From positions 15,896,501 through 15,960,500 of the forward strand of contig JANTQA010000012.1 of NCBI GenBank assembly GCA_027625915.1: a DNA stretch of 64,000 bases, given 5' to 3'. This document shows positions 49,628 through 60,735 of this stretch, one piece after another. The notes under the pieces are model-generated. The model was not told the DNA's origin, ran no database searches, and was given only the letters and a program-made list of their open reading frames with translations. The translations under genes and the position numbers were made by a program. Each line of letters begins with the position of its first letter. Position 1 is the first letter of the stretch. The stretch comes from Anaeramoeba flamelloides (lineage: Eukaryota; Metamonada; Anaeramoebidae).

Positions 49628-49912
49628 TAGGTGAGCTGATCTAATTTGTAATTGGTAACAAAGTTAAATTTTCACCATTTTTTTTCTAGTAATTTTTTTT
49701 TTTTAAAAAAAAAAAATTTCTTTTTTAACTCAGTATTTAAAGAGTTTACAATTTTCAAGAGTTTTAAACGGAAAACCTATCTTGTATTGTTTTTGTGATT
49801 TTGAAAATAGATGGTCAAATTATTTTCATAGTTTAAAATGTTAAATAATCTGGTTTAAATAGGTAATCGCGAATTCCATTGTTTTTCAAGTCTTATAAGG
49901 TAATTACATCCC
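49628..49912. repeat. ~285-bp dispersed repeat, copy 1
   Basis: Matches 62767-63055 in the same orientation. The flanks (GTGAGCTGATCTAATTTG..., ...AAGGTAATTACATCC) are partly diverged, but the core 49736-49876 appears identical to 62870-63010 over about 141 bp (starts TTTAAAGAGTTTACAATT, ends GGTAATCGCGAATTC). Followed by a T-rich stretch. No terminal inverted repeats and no frame. Confidence 0.85.
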
Positions 49913-50465
49913 CATATATACTTGTTTTTTTTGGTTGATTTTAAGTTTTGATATTTAAAGGATATCTTTATAAAAATGTTTTTTTTTTTGGCAGAAATTG
50001 TGTTCTCAGGTTAACTAAAAAAAATGTTTGGTATCATTATAATACAATTTTTAATCATTAAGCATTTGGTTTAGTAATCATTTTAATTTACAAAGGGTGG
50101 ATACCCTATTTGAAAATCTAATCAATGCCAAATTTTTATTCTTATTTATTGTTTTCAAATAATAAACACTATTAGTGAAAAGAGAAAAAAATGAAATTTT
50201 TTGGTCTCTTTTACTTTTGGTTTATTTAAAGATAAATTGATAAAAAAATTATAATATTACAGTTGATTAATAAAGTCTAAAATTTCCATTAAAAGTTGGT
50301 TTAAAAGTGATTAATAATCTTTTTAAAGTAAAACAAATAATAAATTATTTTTTTATTTTTTTACCATTGTAAATTGTATTTGTTTCAATTTTTTTTATTA
50401 TGTTTTAAAAAAACATTCATATTGTTGTTGATTTTCTTCTTGACTTTAATTCATAAACCACTCAA

Positions 50466-50820
50466 ATGAAACCTTCCCAACCATCAATAACACCATTTTT
50501 TTCATTAATTTATTTTAGAAAAAGTTCCTATATATTGAAAAAAAAAAAGGAAAGAAAAAATATATGGTTTTATTCAGAGACAATTTTGTTCATCTGAATT
50601 ATCTTATTATTTGTTTTATGGGATCTATTTATATGAAAATTTATATGGTAATATAACTATTTACAACAACAATCTTCTTGTGAAAATGATTTGTGGATTA
50701 TCAAAAATTTTTACAAATAAAAGTTTTTCCAGCCAGAATAAACAAAAAAATTTAAGTAAAGAACAAGTAATTGAATCAAATGTTAGAGCAAAGATCAAGA
50801 AATATATGATTTTTATTTAA
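50466..50820 (+). CDS. Possible small gene in two frames
   Basis: An ATG frame at 50466-50597 (MKPSQPSITPFFSLIYFRKS...) runs into a run of 11 A at 50538-50548. A second frame is open across the run and continues to 50820 (IYLYENLYGNITIYNNNLL, SSQNKQKNLSKEQVIESNV). Both halves have protein-like composition. Either the A run carries an indel (mutation or sequencing error) or these are two unrelated short frames. Family unknown. Confidence 0.3.
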
Positions 50821-51948
50821 TTTTTTCATTTTATTTGTTTAAATTTTTTAATAGGTGTGTAAATATATTCAACTAATATATATTCCGTGACTAATTTTTA
50901 AATATTATTAAATTTCAAATTGGTCAAATTCTCATTTTTTTACAAAATTATCAATTCTATTGAAATATATTGAATATAGAGAGTTAAAACCCTTTTCGGA
51001 CAGGCTGGGATATGTTAGTGTCGGCTTGGGTGGTTTGGATATGTTAGAGTAGGCTTTCGTGTGGGTTTGGATGGTATACTAGAAAATTTTGAAAAGGATT
51101 TTGAAAAAAAAAATAATTAACAGACCAATTAGACTTTTGCAACTTGTTTTTAGGGAAAAACATTTCCACTTAACTAATTGTTTTAAAATTGGGTATCGAA
51201 CAAAATTTTAAAAATATATAGTATTGATGATTTCAAGATTTTGAATTTTCTACGATTTAAGTAATAAAATACTACCAACCACTAAATAACCTTTTTGATC
51301 CCCTCCCACAAAAAAAAAAAAAAAAAAAAAAAAAAAATTATAAAATACCACTAAATACTTTCATACCAAAAATCAAGATCAAGAAACAATTCAAATATGA
51401 AAAAAATCAATTTGAGCAATTTTGAAATTTGACCAAATTTGAAATTTAATAATATACACCTCCTTTTTATTGAAATTTAAAGTGTTTGGTTAAACAAATG
51501 ATATGAATAATTTGAATTCTAACGATGATTAACCAATCAAAAGTGTAAAAGGAGACCTGCTTAGTAAAAGAATTTCAATTTTTGAAAATTTGGACATTAA
51601 AAAGGGAAAATCGAACTCAAAAAATTATAAATTATTATAAAAAAAGAAAATGAATAAATATTAAAAAAATTTTTTAGGTAAATGCTGAATATGATTTATT
51701 TTAAAATTAAATTTATTAAAATATTTTTACTTTGATAATTATTTAAGAATGAAGAATAAATTAGATTTTCAACATTATTAGAATCGAAAAGAAAATCATA
51801 AAAATTCAATAAAAATAAGTAGGCAAAAATTAAAAATCTTGAACAGAAAAAAAATTATAAAAAATGTATTTTCCTAGCAATTTTTTTTCTCAAAAAAAGT
51901 AAAAGTAAATTTAAAAGAAAAAGAAAAAGAAAAAAAAAAAAAAAAATA
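50821..51948. other. AT-rich spacer
   Basis: No gene seen. A short degenerate GT-rich repeat (GGATATGTTAG twice) lies at 51007-51055, and a long A run near 51309-51337. Confidence 0.45.
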
Positions 51949-52493
51949 TTAATTTTTTTTCGCCCAATTAGGCACATATTGATTGTTTGGTTTATTATTT
52001 GAATTTAAGCGATTCACTGTATTATTTCTTTTGGGCACTTTTGGTGGTTGTTTTGATTGAACAGTTGTTGATCGTTCATTTTTTTTTTTTTTTGTTTTCT
52101 TTTTTTTATCTTTTTTCTCATTTTTTTTGGTCCCTAATATTAGAAAAAATCAAAGAAGTAATGAGAAAATTATATTTTAAAAAATGTTTAATTAGAAGTC
52201 AAAAAGAGAAAAAAAAAGTAAATTATTACTTTTTGGCACTTTAGGTAATTTTAGTGGGAGTTCTGGTAAATCTTGAGGTAAATCTTGAGGTAAATCTTGA
52301 GGAAGATCTAGCAAATCTTCTGGTAAATCCTGTGGTAAATCCTGTGGAAGATCTGGTAAATCTTCTGGTAAATCTTGTGGTAAATCCTGTGGAAGATCTG
52401 GTAATTTTTTTGGGAGCTCGGGCAATTTTTGTGGTAGCTCTGGCAATTTTTGTGGTAGTTCTGGCAATTTTTTTGGAAGTGTTAAAGTTTCTT
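51949..52493 (-). CDS. Proline-rich LPxLPxxLP repeat protein, 3' exons only
   Basis: The minus-strand exon 52229 to about 52493 encodes ETLTLPKKLPELPQKLPEL followed by about 20 LP(Q/E/K)(D/K)LP units and KLPKVPK. It can be spliced in phase (donor GTAATA, acceptor ..AAAAAAG at 52110-52111) to the exon 51949-52109, which ends KNERSTTVQSKQPPKVPKRN, then ...QYVPNWAKKN and stop. The shared KVPK(R) motif and matching phase support one gene. The repeat unit is imperfect 12/15 bp, so all frames stay open; I chose this one because it reads into the second exon. The 5' exons and start were not found. Proline-rich repeats of this sort usually bind SH3, WW or profilin partners; that role is inference. 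Confidence 0.5.
52243..52480. repeat. Tandem minisatellite (12-15-bp units)
   Basis: Plus-strand units like GGTAAATCTTGA and GGTAAATCCTGTGGAAGATC repeat about 20 times. It underlies the proline-rich repeat of the minus-strand gene and leaves several frames open on both strands. Confidence 0.9.
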
Positions 52494-53309
52494 CTTTTTT
52501 GATTCATTTAATAAAGATCAATAAATATTAATAATAAAAAAATTAAAAAAAAAAAAATGTAAGAGAAAAAATAAGAAATAAATTTTTACAATTTTTTTAT
52601 ATATTTCTGGAAATATTTTCTCCAAGAAGAAAAATTATATTTCATATCTTAAATTAGATCTGATAAACCATAGGTTTGTTATATTTTATATTTTTCAGTT
52701 TTATTAAATTTCTCAAATTGATATTACCATTTATATTGAAAAAAATAAAAAAATAAATAAAGAAATTAGGTAAGTTGACTCATTTATTCATATAATATTC
52801 GCATTCTGACAAAAAATAAAAATTCAAGTATTATTATGCTTATTTTAGATATTAAAATAATCATGGTTTCCAAAATTTGTTAGAAAATTTTCTTTTCTTT
52901 TATAATATTATTTTAAATTATTCATATTTTTCAAGAAAATAAAGCTTTTAATTTAAACAATACCACAATTAGAATAATTAATGGTTACTCCAATAATTCA
53001 GCTATATACTTTTTTTTTATCTCAAACATTTTATTTGTGAAAATTTAACTATATAATTCCAAACAACTACTGATAAGAAAGAGATTAGAACTCTCAAAAG
53101 TTTTGAATTGTATTGTAGTCATTGTGGAAAGATTTTGGGAAATCCTTTAGTAATTAGGCAAAGTTTGGAAATTTTCTGATCTTCTTTTTTTGAATTCTAT
53201 TTGGGTAAAATAAGAAGTATTTTACTATTAAATTCCACTTTAAAAATGTTATTTAAAGTTATTTTAGAAGAGTTTAACCAAATTATTTTGCCAATTTTTA
53301 ATCTCATAA

Positions 53310-54250
53310 ATATATAAGGTTTGCCGCGCTCAAGGATTTACGACATTGTAAAATTAATTTGGTTCAAGTCACTCAATTATTTGATCAATAGACGACAAAG
53401 AAAAAAGTCCATCAACTTTCCCGTAAAGGTTGGAAATTTAATGGATTCTCTTTCTTTGTTTAAAAACAATGTCTAAAATCATATAACGTTTTTGTTTTTT
53501 CTTTTAAAGAAATCAATCTCATTTTTTAAAAAATTAAAAACGTTGGGTCTCTTTTTTCTTTGAAAAAAGGGGAAATAAAACCATTTATAAACGATTTTCA
53601 AAAGGTGAAAAAAACATTTACAAATTTAAGAAATTAGAAAAAAAAAAAACATTTTATTTTTTTTTGTCAAGTAAAGAAATTTTGGAGAGGGATGTTCAAA
53701 ATCAGTAACTGTTAAGAACACACAATAAATGCAGATTTTGTAGTTTGATTGTTTTCGAGAATTGGCTTACAAACGGAAAACAAAAGCGAAGATAGAAACT
53801 CATTGAAAAGTTGAACGATCTGGTTTGATTCTGAATGAATTTAAACCAAGTTTTATCACCGATGTAGAAAATGTAAAATTTAACTTCTGTGTTTACAGTA
53901 ACTCCTTTGGGAGAAAAAGATCCTTTGAAGAAAAAGTTCTACAAAGTTCCATTAAAAAATAACAAATTAGTTGTTTTGGTTAATGTGTTTGTTTGTTTTC
54001 GTTTGTTTTTTGTTGTGTAGAGTTAGATCCCGAGTTGAAAAAATAAATAGCACCTCATATTGTTTCATTTGTTCAAAAATCGCCTTTTATAATTCCTCGT
54101 TTTGGTTCTCCTTCCAGACTCAAAATATGATATTGTTCTAGTGCTAAGATTATATTAATCGTCGTTCTTCGAACTCCTCAACATAATCTTATATCACTTC
54201 GAACAATATCATGTTTCTCGTTCTTCCAGGCCAAACTCGTAACATAACAA
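53310..54250 (+). pseudogene. Coding-like relic, unidentified
   Basis: Less AT-biased than its surroundings. Plus-strand segments with clear protein character occur near 53325-53480 (FAALKDLRHCKINLVQV, VHQLSRKGWKFNGFSFF), 53735-53960 (FRELAYKRKTKAKIE, NEFKPSFITDVENVKFNF) and 54040-54115 (PHIVSFVQKSPFIIPRFGS). The frame is not continuous, so it is a broken gene or a degraded mobile element; I cannot name the family. An imperfect inverted repeat around GATATTGTTC lies at 54131-54215. Confidence 0.35.
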
Positions 54251-54636
54251 GGAGATTTTTTCCAAATCGAATCAATAAAGAACAATATTTATTTCTAAAA
54301 TGGTAATTATTTTTCAATTTTTACTGAAATTTTCAATTGATCAAAAAAATTGATCTTGATGGTTTTTTTGAAATTTATGTAGTTTTAGATCCGACAACTA
54401 AGAAGTCAAAATATAATTATTCTTTTCTAGCTTGGTCAATTAATATATCTCACAGATACATTGTAATAGATTTTTATATTGTAATAAAAAAAGATTTTTC
54501 AATTAATTCTTATGTTAAATAGCTGTTTGTAAAAAAATTGAATAAGACCAAAAAATGTGAGGAAATTGTTTGAAATGAAACATTTAGAGAATCACAAAAA
54601 TTAAAGAAATAACAGAAATTAGAGAAGTTACAGAAA

Positions 54637-54705
54637 TTGGAGAATCGGAGAATTGGAGAATCGGAGAATCGGAGAATCGGAGAATCGGAGAATCGGAGAA
54701 TCACA
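54637..54705. repeat. 9-bp tandem repeat
   Basis: GAGAATCGG-type units repeat about seven times (54645-54701) after related AGAAATTAGAGAAGTTAC units. Confidence 0.9.
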
Positions 54706-55428
54706 AAAATGACGAAAATCACAGAAATTAATTGGAATCTGCAAATATAAAAAAAAGAACATTCCTGAAAAGTCGAAAAAATTCATTTTTTGTTCCATTC
54801 ATATCATAAAAATTACGACTTTTTGAAATAATCCTTAATATTTAATCAGAATTCTTTTGTAAATACTTTTGATAAACTCTCCTCTTATTGGTGTAAAATG
54901 AATTTTTAAAAATGATCTATTTCTCATTTTTGAAATTTTTCAAAAATTAACTGTAAACCAGACGGAAAAATCAATTATTTAAAAAAATTGATTCAAATAT
55001 TAAGACTAATGATCTAATCTGGCAGTAGTATAGATATAAATTTCAAATTAGTAAACCATTTGTTACTTATTTCTAAAAATAATCGTCAAAATGGCAAAGA
55101 TATAGGAAGTGATAATTTTTCATTTTCAGGTTTGCATGATTTTGTAATTTGCTTTATGTTTACTACAACCCAAAAAAGCTGCACACATTTTTGCCCTTAT
55201 TCAATTTTTTTACACAACAAAGTCGTTTTATAAAAGTGACAACAAAAAAGTTTTTAATAAAGCTCTGAAAATAGATCTATTTAACTTTGCCTACTGTTTT
55301 ATAGATACTTTTGAATACTATTTTGTCACATTTTTTTTTAATATGACTGAGTGTAAATTTGAATTTCCAATTTAAGAAATGAAAAAATAATAAAAAATAA
55401 TGAATAGATTCAAAAAATATTTGGTGGA
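54706..55428. other. AT-rich spacer
   Basis: No gene or RNA gene seen. Near 54834 the words ATAATCCTTAATATTTAATC resemble the end of the TTAA-flanked MITE family, perhaps a fragment. Confidence 0.4.
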
Positions 55429-56603
55429 TTATCTAAAAGAAAATGGATTCAAAAAAAAATTATCTCCAGCAAGATATTCTTTGGAAATTGTGTTTTTTTT
55501 TTTGAGTAAAGTAAATTTAATAAAATTTTACCTTTCGATTCTTCTTTTTCAATTTCTTTTCTCTGAACCCTACGCCCTCCTTTTCTAGGAGTTGTCAATT
55601 TTGGTATTGAATTGGTTTTTACTCTATCAAGCACGTTAGTTTCTTTATTCTCACCAAACACCCCTCTTCCCCTACCTCTCCCTCCACTTCCCAGTCTAAC
55701 CATGCCACCACCTCTTCCGCCTCTTCCGCCTCTTCCACCTCTTCCGCCTCTTCCGCCTCTTCCGCCTCTTCCACCTATTCCGCCTCTTCCACCTCTTCCA
55801 CCTATTCCGCCTCTTCCACCTCTTCCACCACTTTCAATATTCGATCCTAAATCTTTTTTAATTTGTCTGTTTTTTGCCCTTAATTGGATTTGAGAAATCA
55901 AATCATTTTTGATTGCACCAGTTCCAATAGAAACACCACCTTCAACTTTTCCATCAGCAAGGTGCTTTTCAAGAATCACTTTTGATTTGTATTCCGATGA
56001 AATGAAAGTTAACCCAGCGGTTTGTGAAATGTCTTTCACTTGTTCATACAAGTCCTTGATCACAGAATGCATTTGGTTGTTGACACTTGTGATTTGAACT
56101 GCTTCGCGAAGATCTTCAAATGCCTTTGTATACAACAACAAAGAAGAGAAGGAAACAGCTCTGTTATACAAAACTTCAGCAGAGTTCAATGTGTAATTCA
56201 TCCCCATCTGTGTGTAGTCAATTTTTTTGTTCTGCTTCATGTTTTCGAGGCAAAAGGTATAATCAATTGCAGCACCTGGTAAATTGCCAGACAAATGATG
56301 GCATAGCGCCCTTTGGAAATACGAAATGGCCATGAACTTGTCTCTTGTAATGGATTGCGTAAATTGTTCTATCGCCTTTTGGAAATTACCCATCTTTAAA
56401 TGGATTAGCCCCTTGTTGAAACAGATCTTTGCATTTGGTGGCACACCTTCCAATTGGGTAAGCGCGTCTTGGTAGCGGTTGGCCTTAAAAACTGCAATGG
56501 CAGTCATCCACTTGATAGTTGTAGGATCTTGTTGTTTCAACGCTCGAAGTGACTCAAGCGCATCTTGCTCACTAAATCCTTTAATCCCTTTTTTTTTAGA
56601 CAT
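55429..56603 (-). CDS. p67phox/NOXA1-like TPR protein with RGG tract
   Basis: The first ~205 residues form tetratricopeptide repeats that follow the N-terminus of p67phox (NCF2) closely: NAKICFNKGLIHLKMGNFQK against [20 protein letters not shown], then AIEQFTQSITRDKFMAISYF, KIDYTQMGMNY, and SAEVLYNRAVSFSSLLLYTK. In animals this TPR region binds Rac-GTP and activates NADPH oxidase. There is no SH3 or PB1 domain. Instead residues about 262-310 are Arg-Gly-Gly repeats, usual in RNA-binding or methylated proteins. The frame runs from ATG 56603 and could end as a 384-residue read-through at 55449. A 53-bp intron (55479-55531, GTAAAA...AAAG) would instead give the end EYLAGDNFFLNPFSFR with stop at 55429, which I favour because the read-through tail is low-complexity. 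Function in this organism is not shown. Confidence 0.85.
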
Positions 56604-57125
56604 TGCCTTTGAAATTTATTAATTGATTAGAAATGAAAAAATGATTTAAGAATTATTTTCGTGTTACTGAGTTCACGTTTTGAGGAAAAAACAGAATGAA
56701 AATTATTCTCTAAAACTTAAAAGTGAAATAATGTGTTTGATAACTTTATTGTTTTTACAAATTTTTTTTTTTTGTTTTTTTGTTTTTTTGTCAGAGAAGC
56801 AATAAATAATATCAACTCTATTTTTTTAGAAAATTGAAAAAAGAAATTTGGCTCATTTTTTGATTTTTTTTCCCAATAGAACTTTTTGAAACCTCTTTTT
56901 TAATTAAAAGAAATACAGGACTTTTAGAATTATGCGAAATGTCAAAATGTATTTGACATATTAACCAAACACACCAACTTTAAGGTCCGAGGTACTTGTT
57001 GTTAATTTGATCCAGACCGAAAGGACTAGTTATCACTCAAAGGTGTATTGTGAAATAAAACTTCTTTTCCTTCAAAAAATTCCAATAACAAAAGAAAAAT
57101 TCTGATATGATATCAATTATCTTAA
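56604..57125. other. Upstream region of the TPR gene
   Basis: AT-rich with T runs; no motif or gene seen. The TTAA target of the adjacent MITE is at 57122-57125. Confidence 0.4.
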
Positions 57126-57613
57126 GGACTACCTTTCCAACCTTGAGAGTGTTGAGTTATTGTGTTATTTCGATTTCACTTCTCAAAATGAATTTTCATT
57201 CTGAAGAGATTGGAACAAAACATTTTTTGCATCTTTACCTTTTCACGCAAACTTTTTTTGTTTCTTTTTCAATGAAGAGGAAATTGAAAATAACAAAATA
57301 AATAATTGCAAAAAAAATGGATTTTGGGGATTTTCAAGTCCAAGTTCAAATTTGAGAACATTTCAAAAATGTAAAAGGATTGGTAAAAAAATATGTAGAA
57401 TGACCAGAGGAATTACTGTGAGTTCAGAAAGTTGAAATGGAAATTTTAAAATATTAAAATCAAATTAAAGCATGATCTTGCAAGGTAAAAATAGTGAAAA
57501 TTTCACATTTTTTCATAAAGAAATTCTAAGTGTATAAATATTATTGAGATTACAAAACTCTTCCAAGGGTGTTTTTATACCTTATTTCACTATTTTCACC
57601 TAAAAAATAATCC
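57126..57613. mobile_element. 488-bp MITE flanked by TTAA, copy 2 (inverted)
   Basis: Reverse-complement partner of 23502-24016. Begins GGACTACCTTTCCAACCTTG; the other end reads GGATTATTTTTTAGGTG on the minus strand. TTAA directly outside both ends (57122-57125, 57614-57617). The 64-codon frame within it is a shadow of the repeat. Confidence 0.8.
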
Positions 57614-57617
57614 TTAA

Positions 57618-59801
57618 TATACAATTCCGAAAAAAAGTTGTAAAATTCACAGTTTCCAAAAATCCAAATAACTAAAATAAAAAGGTATCACATGATTCTC
57701 AAAAATCTCAAAATACAATTAAAAAAAAATTTGGATATTCTCTCACTTAAAAAATATATAATAACAAAAAATCGGTTAAAGGGAGGACTTTTTTTTAAAA
57801 ATAAATCCAAATTTTCACAGGATATTTAAAAATTTTTCTATGGTAATTTGTATTTAAGTTTTAGAAATGGGCAAGCTAAACATCATTTAAACAATATATT
57901 AATTTTCATCTTTTTTTTGAAATCAATAATTTATATGTCTGAATATACGACATAACATAACTAGGAAAATTTTTTCAAAAAAAAATCACTAAATTTTGTA
58001 TTTTTGAAATATACCCACTTAATAAACATTATTATACATAAGAATTTAGAAAAAGCTTTATCACTTTATTAGATATTAATGGGAATTGTAAAAAAATGAA
58101 AATTTTTTGTAATTTTTTTTTTGCATTTTTGATTGTATATTTGTTGAAATTTTTATTTGATTTAGTGGAGAAATTATTTTAATTTATTTTTTTAATAGTC
58201 AAAAAAGAATCATATTTTTCAATTTTTTAATAATATTAAATATCTATTTCAAAATTTATCAATAAATTAAATCGAAAAAAAGATTTTTTCATATTTTTGA
58301 AGGATTTTTTATTGTTTTTTTTAATGTTTGAGTTTTGATAAATATTCAAAAAAATTTTTTTAAACTAATTGTTTTAACATTGATTCTTTTTTCATTCCTA
58401 ATGTTCAATCTTAAGATTATTTGTTGTAATGAATATTAAAAAAAAAAAATACCCCAAAAATATTGTTTATTTGAAAAGTTGGTAATTTTGAAAAAGGGGG
58501 TATTGGTATCTGTGTGAGTTCCATATCCATATTTTCTTAATTGTATAAAATTCTGATAACTTTGAAAAAATAATTTATACAAAATTTAGAATTGAAATCC
58601 AATATTTAGTTTTGGCATACATAATAATTTTCATGTCCGGTATTTTTTCCTGTGTTGGAGTTTAATGTTTTTTTTAAGAATTTGTTTTAATTGATTCAAG
58701 TCGCTCGTTTTGATTAGAATATTGTTTAATCCAGTCATTTATTTACTATTAGCCCCACTCCCATCCAATATTACCAATTTATATCCACTTTACAGTATAA
58801 TCAATTTCAAAATAATCAAATTTCTAGGAAAAAAAATATTTTCCTATTTTATATTTGAAATGCTTATATTTCTTCAATTTGTCAAGCAAATTATTTTTTA
58901 CAAACACAAAATAAATTTAATTTGATACAATCTAATCTAGGTTTAATTTAGAACCGTCTAAAAATGTTAAAAAGTTAGGATTTTTTAATATTCTTTCCTT
59001 AAAATAAACCATTTGAGTAATAAAAAAAAAAAAAAAAAAAATGTTATTGATCTGATAAAACACCAAAGAATGAAAATTTATAACCAACACAGTTATTATC
59101 AAAATTATTAATCAAAAAGATTTAAATTATCAATAAATAAGTTTAATTGGATATTTATATTTCTAAAAATGTCTCCTTTTTAATTGTTGATTTTTAGAGA
59201 CAAGTTGTAAATTACACATTTGTTTGTTTTTAATTGATTTTATATACAAATAAAAATAATTTAAAAAAATTTTTTTCTATATCTTTTAGAAAGTTATTTT
59301 TCACTATAATGACCTATTCAAAAGGAATTCAACTGATGGCGTATTTTTTTTTCAAAAAAATATCAACATTTGAGATTAATACAAAATTAATTTATTTTTA
59401 TAGAATAGTACTATTGTTTTTTTTTTCTCAAAAGATTTTTCTTTAAAAAAAAAATTGTGAATTTATGCATTTTTTGTACTCAAAATACCACTTTCTGTTT
59501 CAAGTATATATATAATAATTCTTTGAAGATGAAGTTTAGTAAAATGTTGTAATTATTGAAATTTTTAATATCAATTTTTGGTGTGATAGTCAATGTGTTT
59601 TTTTTTTTTTTTAATTTTTGGTTTTTTGGTTGTTTTTATTATTTCAATAAGAATATATTTCTAAAAATTAATCTTCATTTCATTATTTTTTCTAATTTTT
59701 CTTCTGGAATTTTAATTGGAAATATTGGCAAAATTAAAAAAATTTAATAATTTTTTAAACAATATTTTCGGAAGCATTTAAACTTAAGGGTACATAGAAT
59801 A
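57618..59801. other. AT-rich spacer
   Basis: No convincing gene. Short hydrophobic frames (for example 58710-58925, 59234-59446 and 59556-59747) are of the kind expected by chance in T-rich DNA. Confidence 0.45.
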
Positions 59802-60422
59802 ATGTCTGATAAAACTAAAATTCTTGATTCTTTAAAGTATATTGTGACTATCACATCCCCTTTAAACAACACCACCTCAAGAAAACTTTTTAATCTTCTT
59901 TTTTATGAGAGGTGCAAACTTGTATCTTTATCATGTGCAATGCTCAAAAGAAAAAAGTTAAATGTGAATCTACCATTAAAAATAATTCAATAAAAGTCAA
60001 TATAAACTTATATTTTGAATAATTTTGTTTTTTTTTTTTACTTTTTTTCTTAAATTTTTTCTTTATGGAAAAAGTGCATTGTTTCTTCTAGACACGATTA
60101 ACGGAAAGAAAAAAAAAATTCCAATAAAAAAATAGTAAATTACTATGAAATAAATTCAGATTATTATAGAATTAGGGTAGAAATTCAACAAATAGGATGA
60201 AAAACTTTTTACCCAATTACCATCTAAATCGTGAAGAAATGTTTCAAATGAAAAAGATCTGGTGGTGACTCTTAAATATGGTGACAATGAAACACAAATA
60301 CATGGGTAATTTGATGTAAAAAATAAAAAGCAAAGGTAAAGAAGACCAAAGGTTTCAAGATAATTGGATCAAAAAAAAAAAAAAAAAATTACAACAACTT
60401 AAACAACAATCCCCAAATAAAC
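59802..60422 (+). CDS. Possible small multi-exon gene
   Basis: Two plus-strand segments look coding. 59802-59993 starts with ATG: MSDKTKILDSLKYIVTITSP, then NTTSRKLFNLLFYERCKLVS. The second, from about 60242, reads NVSNEKDLVVTLKYGDNETQ; after a possible 25-base intron (60309-60333) it gives GKGKEDQRFQDNWI, a Lys run and LQQLKQQSPNKHRT before a stop near 60415. Such a short intron is unlike the others here, so the model is weak. I recognise no family. Confidence 0.25.
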
Positions 60423-60627
60423 ATCGAACATAAATTATCAAACATTAAATATAATAAATCATTAATATGGCACCTGTGATTTTGAGAACTTCTTAATTAA
60501 TTATATCTTTGTTTTTTTTTTGATATTTTTCTTTTTGATTTTTCCCAATTGATAAATAATAAATACTATTTATTTTTTTTTTTTTTTTTTTTCTTTTTTC
60601 TTGTAAATTTTTTGTTTACGTATTTTA

Positions 60628-60735
60628 ATGATAAAAAAAATTGTGTATGTCTTTCCCTTGAATCCTCGTGAATATATGATTATACGCTTAAATTCCCGAA
60701 AAAGAAAATTTAGCAAAAGAATATCTCGAATGTAA
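60628..60735 (+). CDS. Possible 35-codon ORF
   Basis: ATG to TAA, reading MIKKIVYVFPLNPREYMIIR then LNSRKRKFSKRISRM. Its composition is more protein-like than the surroundings, but there is no homology I recognise and no AG acceptor just upstream that would make it an exon. Confidence 0.2.
   Translation: MIKKIVYVFPLNPREYMIIRLNSRKRKFSKRISRM

Noticed and set aside
53310-53385. Possible tRNA (contains GGTTCAAGTCA, B-box-like)
   Set aside because: No matching acceptor stem, A box or anticodon arm can be drawn around it.
55612-55893. Plus-strand poly-Pro/Leu frame
   Set aside because: Antisense of the RGG tract in the TPR gene.
57107-57301. 64-codon frame and its minus-strand look-alike at 23757-23999
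   Set aside because: Both lie inside copies of the TTAA-flanked MITE; the similarity is due to the repeat, not a gene.
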